Source: Asaia sp003994335 (GTDB taxonomy: Bacteria > Pseudomonadota > Alphaproteobacteria > Acetobacterales > Acetobacteraceae). Taken from it: DNA of 64,000 nt. The position numbers were made by a program, and so were the translations under genes. The stretch lies in assembly GCF_037151175.1 (NCBI RefSeq), contig NZ_JBBCOR010000001.1, forward strand, positions 62,001 to 126,000, written 5' to 3'. Of this stretch, positions 43,354 through 53,400 are shown piece by piece; position 1 is the first letter of the stretch; the number at the start of each line of letters is the position of its first letter. Under the pieces are notes generated by a model. The model was not told the DNA's origin and made no database searches. It saw nothing but the letters and a program-made list of their open reading frames with translations.

Positions 43354-44337
43354 TTAACTCCCCCGAAGGGTGCGCAGCAGTGTCTGGAAATCCTCTGGCG
43401 GTTCGGAGGTAAAAAGCAGTGTCTCTTTCGTTCGAGGATGGGTGAAGCCCAGGCGCGCTGCGTGCAGTGCCTGGCGCGGGAAATCGAGTGCAGCGCGTTT
43501 TGCGGTTTCTCCGAGTCCTCGTGCCGCAGCGGGGATGCGACGCAGATAGACCGGATCGCCCAGCAAAGGATGGCCAGCCTGGGATAGATGAACGCGGATC
43601 TGATGGGTGCGCCCGGTGGCGAGCTTGCATTCCACAAGGCTCACCGAAGCGTCGAAGGCCTCGAGGCAGCGCACATGCGTCAGGGCATGCTTGCCGCCCT
43701 GCGTAACCACGGTCATGCGCTTGCGGTCGCGCTTGTCTCGACCGATGGCCCCGTCATAGCTGACTTGCGGCGGAAGCAGCCCCCAGGCGAGAGCCTGATA
43801 GGCCCGATCGATGTCACGCGCGGCAAAGGCCTCGGAGAGGGCATTATGTGCCGTGGGGGTCTTGGCCACGACCATGAGACCTGAGGTATCCTTATCGAGG
43901 CGATGCACGATCCCTGGGCGCTTTTCTCCTCCGATCCCCTCAAGATCCTCACCGCAATGGCCGAGCAAGGCGTTGACCAGAGTGCCGGTCTCATTCCCGG
44001 GGGCGGGATGCACGACCAGGCCGGCAGGCTTGTCCAGCACGATCAGGTCGCGATCCTCGAAAAGGATGGGCAGGGGGAGATCCTCCGCCTGCGGGCGGGC
44101 CGGGGCTGCTGGGGGCAGGATCAGCGTGATATGACGCCCCGCTCTGGTGGTTTCCGAGGGCTCGCGTATGATGGCGCCATCGCAATAGACCTGTCCGGCC
44201 TCGATCAGGGATTTGACGCGCGAACGGGAGAGGGTGCCGATCGATTCCGCCAGAAAGCGATCGAGGCGTTGCCCCGCCTGGTCGGGCGTGACATCAAAAT
44301 CGAATCGGTCGTCATGGGGTGCGTGGGCTTCGGTCAT
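43354..44337 (-). CDS. rluD: Ribosomal large subunit pseudouridine synthase D (RluD family)
   Basis: Isomerises specific uridines of 23S rRNA helix 69 to pseudouridine. A 327-residue protein with an N-terminal S4 domain (QRLDRFLAESIGTLSRSRVKSLIEAGQVYCDG) and a RluA-type catalytic domain with the active Asp in PGIVHRLDKDTSGLMVVAKT; the C-terminal LVECKLATGRTHQIRVHL is also typical. ATG 44337 is preferred over ATG 44352, which adds only MLNGR. Upstream of rpoH on the same strand. Confidence 0.95.
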   Translation of the reverse strand: MTEAHAPHDDRFDFDVTPDQAGQRLDRFLAESIGTLSRSRVKSLIEAGQVYCDGAIIREPSETTRAGRHITLILPPAAPARPQAEDLPLPILFEDRDLIVLDKPAGLVVHPAPGNETGTLVNALLGHCGEDLEGIGGEKRPGIVHRLDKDTSGLMVVAKTPTAHNALSEAFAARDIDRAYQALAWGLLPPQVSYDGAIGRDKRDRKRMTVVTQGGKHALTHVRCLEAFDASVSLVECKLATGRTHQIRVHLSQAGHPLLGDPVYLRRIPAAARGLGETAKRAALDFPRQALHAARLGFTHPRTKETLLFTSEPPEDFQTLLRTLRGS

Positions 44338-44370
44338 GCGCCCGTTTAGCAATTAGGATCGCGTCTCGCC

Positions 44371-44721
44371 ATGACCACGCCTGCCCCTCCCGTTTCCCGT
44401 GCGCTCATGGCGGCCGTTATCATCATGGGTGTGATGATCGTAGTAGGGGTGGCGGGGCTGATCGGGGTGATCGCCCATAGGGCGCTCTCGGGTGGCACGG
44501 CGGCGCATCATGGCGTATCCATCCCGCCGAAGACGGGGGGCGCGTCATCAGGTGGTGCCCGGCCCGGTTTCGTCTATCACGCTACCGGCCATATCGTCTC
44601 GCAATCCGTACGCCCGGATGGTTCTGTCGTTCTGCTTATCAGCAATCCCGAGGGAGAGCAGGTCGTGGTCTGGAATCCCGATACAGGACTTGTCACGGCG
44701 CAGTTTTCGGTCACGCCCTGA
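44371..44721 (+). CDS. Small single-span membrane protein, unknown function
   Basis: A 116-residue protein with one N-terminal membrane helix (LMAAVIIMGVMIVVGVAGLIGVIAH, about residues 12-36) and a small outer domain. That domain reads GHIVSQSVRPDGSVVLLISNPEGEQVVVWNPDTG, a beta-strand pattern suggesting a periplasmic domain. It is divergent from rluD with a 33-bp gap, a position where similar small proteins occur in related bacteria. No function can be given. Confidence 0.75.
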   Translation: MTTPAPPVSRALMAAVIIMGVMIVVGVAGLIGVIAHRALSGGTAAHHGVSIPPKTGGASSGGARPGFVYHATGHIVSQSVRPDGSVVLLISNPEGEQVVVWNPDTGLVTAQFSVTP

Positions 44722-44816
44722 GGGCGACGCGCTGGGTGCCCAAAGAAGCGGTCAGAGCTGGAGGAGCGTCAGTTCGGGCAAAGCCCCGACGCTACAAAAG
44801 CGCGTACCGCATCCTG

Positions 44817-46958
44817 TCATGTCACGAGCGCACTGGCCTCTTCGGGGTTGAGGCCCAGAGAAGCATAGACCTGAGCCATGTCAACCAGCCCCTCCCATGC
44901 CGCGAAGCTGCTTTTGTCCATGCCGGTGTGGTGGGGCATCACGACGATAGCGGGGGGCGTATCCATGAAGCGGATGCGCAGATCAGCCCATCGCGGCCCA
45001 ATATGGCGGTGAAAAATGGCGGCCAATGCGCATTGGTCGATACACCAGTTTGTCGGGTTTGCCGTCAGATAGGCCGTACGCAAATAGTCATGCAGGTCGT
45101 GTGCGAGTACGGGTAGCAATGCTGTCTCACCAAAATACGAGACACCGGCACCAAAGCCCCAGGGCTCGCCCATGAATTGTCTGCCCTCCGAGTCAAAGGC
45201 ATAGAGCCGGAATCCGTAATCATGATTGGTGCGCAGAGCTTCCGAGAGGGAAAGAAAATCGGTCGGGAACATGGCGTCGATATCGGTTGTCATGACCGGA
45301 CAGGAGAACCGTTCGACAATTTTCGGCATCATGAGATAGCGAATGCAGGAATAGGTCGCGCCGTCATTATGCGCCAGACGCCCGGAGGTAAAACTCAGGG
45401 CGACGGGGCTGCGGGCGGCGTGCAACGTTTTTGCGACGCGTTCCAGAAAGCTGATCTGGTCGGGGCTGGGACTCGCGAAGCCGAGGATCAGATGGATCAT
45501 GCCGGGGCGGCTGCCTGCGGCGCAGGCCTGAATGAGAGAGGCGACCAGCCTTGGCACGAAGCGGAAATAGCGCTCATCGCTGCCGGCGACGATGCAAAGA
45601 TCGGGCTGGGCAGCTGTGGCATCCGTCCCCGTCCAGTGCCATTCCCACCCCGAGAGATCGAGCGGCGCGGGCTCCGGCTTGCGGGGGAAGCCGGTCAGCC
45701 AGGAATAGGCACCACAGTTGAAATGCACGAACTGCATGCCTGTTTCGATCGAAAGCTGTCGTGCCCGTTCGTAATGGGGGTTCGCACCGTCTGCATCCCC
45801 GCGATACCACGCCTCATGTCCGCTTACCACGCTCAGAGCATGGGACTCTCCGTTGAAGGCCTTCTCGGCTTCCAGAAAGAGGCGACGGCGAGCGGGGGGG
45901 CACTGCCCCCAGATTTCCTCGAGGGTCTGCAGATAGACGCTGCGTGTCTCGTACGTTGCATCTGCAAGCAGGGGAGAGGGCACGAGGACCCTGCAGAATT
46001 CGCCGTCGAGATGCACGTCGTAAACCTCGCGGAACAGACGGGCGGCTGCCAGCGGATGACAGTTTTCGGGAAGAAATCTCTCGCTGGTTTTCATGATGAG
46101 TTGCTGACGTAATGAGCGTTTGGCAGCGTCCTCGATTGCGTCGCGCAAAAGCGGCCGGACAAGAGCGTATCTCTCCTGTCGATACGCGATAGTGGCGCGG
46201 GCCCAAAGCAGCTCTGCTGGCTCCATGAGCCCGTCCAACGCGTCCAGGCAGGCAAGGGCCGCGTCATAATGCCCGAGCAGCGCACAGAGGCGAGCAAGGT
46301 GATACAGATGCGGTGCATGGTGGGGGGCGGTAATCACGTGTAGCATCTGGGCGGCCAGATCACCGCCATGCGCCCAGATTCTCTCCTCTGAGGTGACCAG
46401 AGGATTTCGGATCAAATCGTCTACCGATGCGATAGCATGAGACAGGGCGGGGCCAGGATAGGCCGGGCAAACGCGGCCACCCGGAAGCGTCAGGGTCTGC
46501 CCATCTTCCGACAAAAGCAGGGCAGAGGGGTCGAAGCGTTCCTCTCCGAGCCAGACCGAGAACTCGGCACATCGACCTCGTGGCGTCTGTTTTCCTTGCA
46601 CGAGCCAGCGCATCGCTACGACGCGGGCGATGAGGGGAATGCATGCTTGCGGTAAAGACACGAAAAACTCCCATGCCTGCGCATGGGGTACGAGATGAAA
46701 CTCGGTGTCGTTTCGGCAGCTCAGATAGAGCGATCCCGTGCGGATCACGAAAGCCGACGCCTTGTGCCCCGTCGGGACAGGATCGCCGGGGGCAGGGTCT
46801 ATCGCAATGCAGGCGGGACCACTGAGAAGGTGATCATTTTCATCAACGAGAAGGGGAGTTGCATCGCCGGCTGCCACTGCGGCTGGACTGACTGGGGCCA
46901 GTACGCCACCCGACCAACAAACGACCGCTCCATGCCAGGTCAGTAAGATGCGTGCCAT
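44817..46958 (-). CDS. Large putative glycosyltransferase with a helical repeat middle region
   Basis: A 713-residue cytosolic protein. Residues 1-200 are a beta-rich region of unknown type. The middle (about 200-420) looks like TPR-type helices (LYHLARLCALLGHYDAALACLDALDG, WARATIAYRQERY). The C-terminal part is GT-A-like: LCIVAGSDERYFRFVPRLVASL, then MTTDIDAMF near residue 555 with a DxD motif, and MGEPWGFGAG. Donor and acceptor are unknown, but a TPR-plus-GT design is often used on protein or surface-glycan substrates. ATG 46958 has a strong AAGGAGGAAA upstream. It is 54 bp downstream of the arsR-type gene on the same strand, though a link is not implied. Confidence 0.75.
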   Translation of the reverse strand: MARILLTWHGAVVCWSGGVLAPVSPAAVAAGDATPLLVDENDHLLSGPACIAIDPAPGDPVPTGHKASAFVIRTGSLYLSCRNDTEFHLVPHAQAWEFFVSLPQACIPLIARVVAMRWLVQGKQTPRGRCAEFSVWLGEERFDPSALLLSEDGQTLTLPGGRVCPAYPGPALSHAIASVDDLIRNPLVTSEERIWAHGGDLAAQMLHVITAPHHAPHLYHLARLCALLGHYDAALACLDALDGLMEPAELLWARATIAYRQERYALVRPLLRDAIEDAAKRSLRQQLIMKTSERFLPENCHPLAAARLFREVYDVHLDGEFCRVLVPSPLLADATYETRSVYLQTLEEIWGQCPPARRRLFLEAEKAFNGESHALSVVSGHEAWYRGDADGANPHYERARQLSIETGMQFVHFNCGAYSWLTGFPRKPEPAPLDLSGWEWHWTGTDATAAQPDLCIVAGSDERYFRFVPRLVASLIQACAAGSRPGMIHLILGFASPSPDQISFLERVAKTLHAARSPVALSFTSGRLAHNDGATYSCIRYLMMPKIVERFSCPVMTTDIDAMFPTDFLSLSEALRTNHDYGFRLYAFDSEGRQFMGEPWGFGAGVSYFGETALLPVLAHDLHDYLRTAYLTANPTNWCIDQCALAAIFHRHIGPRWADLRIRFMDTPPAIVVMPHHTGMDKSSFAAWEGLVDMAQVYASLGLNPEEASALVT

Positions 46959-47012
46959 TCGGGTTTCCTCCTTCTTGCCTTGCGCCGGGGTGAACACTGC
47001 TTCCCCCTTCAC

Positions 47013-47309
47013 TCAGCAGGCGAGCACGGCGTCGATCAGACCCGGAAAACGGGCATCAAGATCCGCTTTCCGCAGGGAGTTGAAGTGTTGCACACCCTGA
47101 ACCCGTGTGTGCAACAGCCCGCTTTCTCGCAGCACCTGAAAGTGATGGGACATGCTGGATCGGGGGCGGTCACCGAGCAAGGCAGCGCAACTTGCTTCGG
47201 GAACCTTCCCGAGGTGCTGAACGATCTCAAGTCGGATCGGATCGGCTAGTCCTCGCAGAACACCCAGCAGGGTCAGAGTATCCGGAGCGGGGTGGTCATA
47301 GTCAGGCAT
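47013..47309 (-). CDS. ArsR-family helix-turn-helix regulator
   Basis: A 98-residue winged-helix repressor. The core is LRGLADPIRLEIVQHLG and SCAALLGDRPRSSMSHHFQVLRESGLLHTRVQGVQHFNSLRKADL. The classical metal-binding CxC of ArsR is not present; the cysteines are isolated (ASCAALL, final C), so it may instead be redox- or electrophile-responsive. It is divergent from the ene-reductase gene at 47433, as in many YqjM/NemA-type loci, and probably represses it through a palindrome in the gap. Confidence 0.9.
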   Translation of the reverse strand: MPDYDHPAPDTLTLLGVLRGLADPIRLEIVQHLGKVPEASCAALLGDRPRSSMSHHFQVLRESGLLHTRVQGVQHFNSLRKADLDARFPGLIDAVLAC

Positions 47310-47382
47310 TTGCGCTGTCCGATTCCAAAAAACTCGGGGGAGGGGTTGTCGTGAGCCATGGGCATCCCCATTCCTGATATTG

Positions 47383-47398
47383 TTCGATCAAAATCGAA
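47383..47398. promoter_or_regulatory. Candidate ArsR-type operator
   Basis: TTCGAT and ATCGAA are exact inverted repeats separated by CAAA, within an AT-rich section of the 123-bp divergent gap. The position about 35-50 bases before the ene-reductase ATG overlaps where the promoter should be. No other palindrome in the gap is as clean. Confidence 0.55.
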
Positions 47399-47432
47399 TT
47401 AAACCCCCACGGGTTCATGAGGACACAGCATT

Positions 47433-48512
47433 ATGACAACTCTGTTCGATCCGATCCAGCTTGGCGCTATCCATGCGAAGAACCGGATCCTGATGTCGCC
47501 GCTCACCCGCGGCCGTGGCACGCGTGACCATGTGCCAACACCTGTTATGGCAGAATACTATGCCCAGCGCGCCAGTGCCGGACTGATCATCTCCGAGGCG
47601 ACTGGAATCAGCCGCGAGGGGCTGGGCTGGCCCTATGCGCCCGGAATATGGTCGCAGGAGCAGGTCGAGGCTTGGCAGCCAATAACGAAGGCCGTTCATG
47701 ACAAGGGCGGCAAGATCATCGTCCAGCTCTGGCACATGGGCCGTATGGTTCATTCCAGCGTAACCGGCCAGCAGCCAGTTTCAAGCTCGCCCACCTCAGC
47801 TCCCGCGCCGCTGCACACCTATGACGGCAAGCAGGATCCAGAGCAGGCGCGCGCGCTCACCAAGGCGGATATCACGCGGATTCTGGGCGAATACGAAGTT
47901 GCTGCACGCAACGCTATTGCCGCCGGGTTCGATGGGGTGCAGATCCACGCGGCCAATGGCTATCTCATCGACGAGTTCCTGCGCGATGGTACCAATCACC
48001 GTGAGGACGAATATGGTGGCTCGCCCGAGAACCGTATCCGACTGCTGCGCGAGGTTACCGAGCGTGTGATTGCGACGATCGGCGCAGAGCGTACCTCTGT
48101 GCGCCTCTCGCCGAACGGCGATACCCAAGGCTGCATCGACAGCGCGCCTGAGACCGTGTTCGTCCCTGCGGCGAGAATGCTGAACGATCTGGGGATCGGC
48201 TTTCTCGAACTGCGCGAGCCTGGCCCGGACGGTACCTTCGGCAAGACCGACCAGCCCAAGCTGCATGGGCCGATTCGCGAAGTATTCCGGAATCCTCTGG
48301 TCCTGAATCAGGACTATACGCGCGAGGAAGCGATCGAAACGGTGGCTGGCGGAGTTGCCGATGCCATTGCTTTTGGTCGAAAATTCATCGCAAATCCTGA
48401 TCTGACGCGACGTCTGGCCGAGGATCTTCCGCTTCAGTCGGACGATATCAAGACGTGGTACAGCCGTGGTGATGAGGGATACATCGATTACCCGTTTTAT
48501 AACGAATCATGA
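47433..48512 (+). CDS. Old yellow enzyme family alkene reductase
   Basis: A 359-residue FMN-dependent ene-reductase that reduces activated C=C bonds (enals, enones, maleimides, nitro compounds) with NAD(P)H. Marks: LFDPIQLGAIHAKNRILMSPLTRGRG at the start, GLIISEATGISREG, IIVQLWHMGRM, and the active-site segment FDGVQIHAANGYLIDEFLRDGTNHREDEYGGSPENR with the catalytic HxxN. Start ATG 47433. The divergent ArsR-type gene is the likely electrophile-sensing regulator. Confidence 0.94.
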   Translation: MTTLFDPIQLGAIHAKNRILMSPLTRGRGTRDHVPTPVMAEYYAQRASAGLIISEATGISREGLGWPYAPGIWSQEQVEAWQPITKAVHDKGGKIIVQLWHMGRMVHSSVTGQQPVSSSPTSAPAPLHTYDGKQDPEQARALTKADITRILGEYEVAARNAIAAGFDGVQIHAANGYLIDEFLRDGTNHREDEYGGSPENRIRLLREVTERVIATIGAERTSVRLSPNGDTQGCIDSAPETVFVPAARMLNDLGIGFLELREPGPDGTFGKTDQPKLHGPIREVFRNPLVLNQDYTREEAIETVAGGVADAIAFGRKFIANPDLTRRLAEDLPLQSDDIKTWYSRGDEGYIDYPFYNES

Positions 48513-48599
48513 CTTGGTGTTGATTTCGATAAGACAACATTGACGTCATCGCGCGTTCGGGTTTCAGGAAGATACATTTCGTTTCTTTCTGGGACCTCA

Positions 48600-49472
48600 A
48601 TGCGCGCAACATCCATTTTCACCGCAGCCCTCCTCTCAGTTCTCACGGTTTCGACGGCGCTGGCCGACCCGCTGCCTGTGGTTGCTGTTAATCGGGAAAT
48701 TGGCCTTTCGATGGCCGGGATTTTCGATAATCTCGTAGGGGGCTATGGCGACCAGTATCAGACGACCGGCGGCCGGTGGTACGGCCCGTATCGTTCTGCG
48801 TCGCAATCCCGCTCCCGTCGTATCGGCTGGGTTCCGGGGTTCCAGGTGGACGCCTCGACGATGGTGTCTCTGGGGCGAATAGAGAACCTCTATGCTTCGG
48901 CACTTTTCCGGCTCGGATCGGGAACGCGCAATGACAAATATGCGCGTCGCTACAGTTCGGCTTATGGAGGCGACGCCTGGCAGAGCAATGGCGGGGAAAG
49001 TGCTAACTCGACTTATAGTCGAGGCGAAATCGGCAAGGGTTTCCTGTTCCTGCATGATAAGGCGCTCATCACCCCCTTCGTCCAGGGGGGATATGACTCC
49101 TATGGCTACGATAGCTTCGGCGGGCAGAATGCTTTTTTTGTCGGTCTCGGCGTGAATGCGGATTATGCGCTCACCGATCGCCTGGTCCTTCGCGGTCGGT
49201 TTGGCTGGGCCGAGATTCTCGATACGCAGACCTATCGTGTTAAGGGCGCTGCGACGCGGCCGCGCTGGGAAGGCAGCCTCGGGGCGGATTACCGCATGAC
49301 GCGCCACTGGCATCTGACAGCCGGGGGGGATTACGCCTATACATCTTATGGCCATGACAAAGACCAGTATCGCTATCAGAGCGTAAGTGAGGGGCAGGTC
49401 GCAGGACGCTGGACCTCAAGCGGCATCCAGAACGGCCTTACCCTTCGTGCAGGTCTCGCCTACGCGTACTGA
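48600..49472 (+). CDS. Outer-membrane beta-barrel protein, autotransporter-barrel-like
   Basis: A 290-residue protein with a signal peptide (MRATSIFTAALLSVLTVSTALA, cleavage near residue 22). The mature part is rich in Tyr, Gly and Ser, with amphipathic strands (LVLRGRFGWAEILDT, WEGSLGADYRMTRHWHLTAGGDYAYTSYG), and ends with a strand closing in AYAY, fitting a barrel insertion signal. Whether it is a porin, an adhesin barrel or an export helper cannot be told. The start ATG 48600 begins the signal peptide; the in-frame stretch from 48540 is not needed. Confidence 0.78.
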   Translation: MRATSIFTAALLSVLTVSTALADPLPVVAVNREIGLSMAGIFDNLVGGYGDQYQTTGGRWYGPYRSASQSRSRRIGWVPGFQVDASTMVSLGRIENLYASALFRLGSGTRNDKYARRYSSAYGGDAWQSNGGESANSTYSRGEIGKGFLFLHDKALITPFVQGGYDSYGYDSFGGQNAFFVGLGVNADYALTDRLVLRGRFGWAEILDTQTYRVKGAATRPRWEGSLGADYRMTRHWHLTAGGDYAYTSYGHDKDQYRYQSVSEGQVAGRWTSSGIQNGLTLRAGLAYAY

Positions 49473-49511
49473 GATGGCAGCAGCAGGATAATCCGGCGCG
49501 GGAATGTCTCC

Positions 49512-50282
49512 TTAAGCCGGGTTACAGGGCCATCGCGCGGCTTGCGTCGCGAAGCGAGCCGCAAGCCGCGCGTAATCCTCTAGAATTATCCGGGGTATAT
49601 CAACGTGCCCGATAAAGCCGCGTCCCTTAGGGCCATAACCAGAGGTCGTATCTTGAAGCCGGGGAATTTCCCCTAGAAGCAGGGACAGGTAGCGCTCCTC
49701 CGTCCAGGATTGCGAGGTTACCGTCTCTCTGAGGCGGGGCGTGAAAGGCGGGGACGAGAAAAAATGTGTCGATCGCTCGCGCCAGACATGGTGGAACGTC
49801 GCATCGGTGCGGCGTTGCAGGAGCGGGTCCTGAACCAGAACGACATGATGCGGCCTGAGCCCGAGCTCATCGAGCGTGTCGCGCGTGAAAGCCGCGTTCT
49901 CGCCCGTATTCGTCGAGCGGGTTTCCAGGATGATCTGGTCACTCGCGATGAGGGAGTCCGCCGCAATTAGGCGAGAGATCAGCTCGGCCTCGGAGAGATC
50001 GGCAAGGGCAGACGGCGCGCAATCGAGACGTGAAGCGAGGGCCGCTACCAGCGGCGGAGTCGAATGCCCGATGCCGCCGGTAATCATCAACAGGCAGCCA
50101 TGTTGGCGCGCCAGGCTCGCAGCATGATCCACGCAGGCGAGTACGCCATTGCCAGCAAGGCAGACTAGGTCGATCCGGTTTGGCGCATCGTCGCTGCTGG
50201 TCAGAGCCAGATAGGCAGCAATGCGATCCGCGGCCTCCCTGATCTCGGGCTGTTCCAGAGCGGTAAAATCCGGATGTGTCAT
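49512..50282 (-). CDS. YdcF/ElyC-like DUF218-family protein
   Basis: A 256-residue cytosolic protein. The DUF218 core is visible: DLVCLAGNGVLACVDHAASLARQ, LLMITGGIGHST, and the hallmark LETRSTNTGENAAFTRD followed by HVVLVQDPLLQRRT. It resembles E. coli YdcF, which binds SAM; the role is not established. No membrane segment is seen. It lies tail-to-tail with the barrel gene (40 bp) and downstream of metH in the same direction (148 bp). Confidence 0.85.
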   Translation of the reverse strand: MTHPDFTALEQPEIREAADRIAAYLALTSSDDAPNRIDLVCLAGNGVLACVDHAASLARQHGCLLMITGGIGHSTPPLVAALASRLDCAPSALADLSEAELISRLIAADSLIASDQIILETRSTNTGENAAFTRDTLDELGLRPHHVVLVQDPLLQRRTDATFHHVWRERSTHFFSSPPFTPRLRETVTSQSWTEERYLSLLLGEIPRLQDTTSGYGPKGRGFIGHVDIPRIILEDYARLAARFATQAARWPCNPA

Positions 50283-50429
50283 CTCTGTCCCATCGCCTTC
50301 GTTTCTCCCGAACCGATCGAGGGAGTGACCGGGTAGGGTGACGCCGCACCTACTGGGGAAATGCGACGCCGGTTTTCATTGCGGACAAATATGGCCCCGT
50401 GCCTGCTGAAACGCGGCATCACACTCGGG

Positions 50430-53400
50430 TCAGACCGTGAAATACTTGGCCCGCGGGTTGAGCATGACGAGGGCGGAAGTCGATTGCTCGGGGTGCAACT
50501 GATAGCCATCCGAAAGCGAGACCCCGATGCGCTCTGCATCGAGGAGCTTCAGAATGGGCTCCTGATCTTCCAGACGCGGGCAGGCCGGGTAGCCAAAGGA
50601 GTAGCGCGAGCCACGATAGGATTGCGCCAGCATCTTTTCCATGTCGCGGTCATCCTCGCCCGCAAAACCCAGTTCGGCGCGGATCCGCTTATGGGTGTAT
50701 TCCGCCATGGCCTCGGCCATTTCGACCGACAGCCCGTGCAGATAGAGATAATCCTGATACCGGTTGGCCTCGAACCAGTCTCGCGCCAGATCAGAGGCTT
50801 TCTGCCCCACGGTCACGACCTGCAGACCCACCACATCGCGCTCGGTTTCGTCGATGTCACGTACGAAATCGGCAATGCACTCGCCATCTTCGCGGGGTTG
50901 GCGGGGGAGGGTGAAGCGCGCAGCCTCGGTCACGCCATCCTCGTGAAAGAGCACGAGGTCATTGCCTTCGCCCGCGGCCTTCCAGTAGCCATAGATGGCC
51001 TGGGGTTTGAGAATGGTTTCTTCCGCACAGAGCGCCAGCATGCGCTTGAGCACCGGGCGCAGTTCCTGCTTGGCATAGGTCATGAACTCGTCGAGCGAGC
51101 GCCCCTGCTTGCGAAAGCCCCATTGAAATTGATAGAGCGAGCGCTCATTCAGGAAGGGGAGCACAGCCGCGGGCGTGGCCTCGACCACGCGGGCACCCCA
51201 GAAAGGCGGCACGGGTACGGGCTGGGTTCCGGCCACGCGGGCACGGCGGATGCGCGCGGCGTCCTTGTCGATGGGCGCGAAGCCGCGTGTCTCGGCCAGC
51301 TCGGGCGCACGCTCGACCTTGCGCTGCTTGCCCGCCCGGCGCGTCTGGATGGCGCTCAGATAGTCGTCGAACTGGTCATTCACGACCTTGTCCATGAGCG
51401 ACAGCCCATCGAAGGCATCGCGCGCATAGGCGACGCGCCCTGCTGTCTCGATCCCGTAGGAGCGGGCGCATTCGTCCTCCACGTAGTTGCGTGTCAGTGC
51501 TGCGCCACCGAGGAAGACAGGAATATCGATACCCTGACGCGCCATCTCTTCGAGGTTTTCGCGCATGATCACGGTAGATTTCACAAGCAGGCCCGACATG
51601 CCGATGGCCTGCGCGTTATGCTCGCGCGCCGCAGCAATCATATCAGCCAGAGGGACCTTGATGCCGAGATTAATGACGCGGTAGCCGTTATTGGTCAGGA
51701 TGATATCGACGAGGTTCTTGCCGATATCGTGCACGTCGCCCTTGACGGTCGCGAGGACCATCGTGCCACGCGCCTGACCCTCTACACGCTCCATATAGGG
51801 CTCGAGCCACGCCACGGCGGTTTTCATGGTCTCGGCCGATTGCAGCACGAAAGGAAGCTGCATCTTGCCCGCGCCGAACAACTCGCCCACCACTTTCATA
51901 CCATCCAGCAGCACGGTGTTGATGATGTCGAGCGGTGGCATTTCTTCCATTGCCGCGGCGAGATCGTCCTCGATGCCCTTGCGGTCGCCATCGACGATAC
52001 GGTCCTTCAGACGTTCGGCCGGTGTCTCGGCGCGACGCTTTTGAATGGCATCGGCGGCTTTTCGGCCCGCGAAGAGCTCCAGCAGCTTCTGGAGCGGATC
52101 GTAGTCCTCGCTGCGTCGGTCGAAGATCAGATCCTCGGCCACCTTCACTTCCTCGGCGGCGATCAGATGCAGCGGGCGGATCTTGCTGACATGCACGATG
52201 GCGCCGGTCATGCCAGCCTTGACCGCATGATCGAGGAAGACCGAGTTCAGCACGGCGCGCGCCGCCGGGTTGAGGCCGAAGGAGATGTTTGACAGGCCCA
52301 GGATGATCTGGATATCGGGGAAGCGCTCGCGGATCATCCGGATGCCCTCGAGCGTCCAGACACCCAGCTTGCGATCGTCTTCCACGCCCGTGGCAATGGT
52401 GAAGGTCAGCGGGTCGATCATCAGATCGGATTGCGGCAGACCGTGCTTCGTGCAGGCGAAATCGACCAGACGCTCGGCAATGCGCAGCTTGTCTTCCGGC
52501 GTCTTGGCCATGCCCACTTCATCGATGGTGAGCGCAATCACCGCAGCGCCGAATTTGCGCGCCAAGATCATGCGGTCCTCGGCATGGCCTTCGCCATCCT
52601 CGAAATTGATCGAGTTGATGATGGGTTTGCCGCCATGCAGCTTGAGCGCAGCTTCAATGACTGGGGTCTCGGTTGAGTCGATCACCAGAGGCGCATTCAC
52701 CGAAGACGTGAAGCGCGTGACGACCTCATTCATCTCGGCAATTTCATTGCGTCCGACAAAGGCCGTGCAGAGATCGAGCGCATTGGAGCCCTCGGTGGCC
52801 TGCTCGCGCCCTACGGCAACGCAGCCATCCCAGTCGCCGGCTTCCTGCAACTCACGCCATTTCTTGGAGCCATTGGCGTTGCAGCGCTCGCCGATGGAGA
52901 AATAGGCGTTCTCCTGACGCAGCGGCGTCTGGGTATAGAGGCTGGCAACGGAGGGCACCCAATGGTGGATGCGCTTGACCGGGGCAGGGCGGTGACTGGT
53001 CCCGCCGCGCTTGCGAAGCATCCCGTCCAGCGCCTGGATATGCGGGGTGGAGGTGCCGCAGCATCCGCCTACCAGATTGAGCCCGTCCTCCACGATGAAG
53101 CGCTCCACCCAGCTCGCCATCTCACCGGGGGTGAGAGGGTAATGCGTGGTGCCATTCACCAGCTCGGGAAGCCCCGCATTGGGCTGGATGGAAATCAGCC
53201 CCGGCCAGTTCTCTGACAGCCATTTCACATGCTCCGCCATTTCCTGCGGGCCTGTGGCGCAGTTCATGCCGATGAGAGGCACGTCCAGCGCATGAATTGT
53301 GGTGGCCGCTGCGGCGATATCGGGGCCGACCAGAAGCGTGCCGGTGGTCTCGACCGTTACCTGCACGAAAATGGGGGCGTCAGAGCCCAGCTCGCGCCGT

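Noticed and set aside
50361..52292. A 643-codon plus-strand frame across metH
   Set aside because: It is antisense to the cobalamin and activation domains of MetH, all of which are intact on the minus strand.
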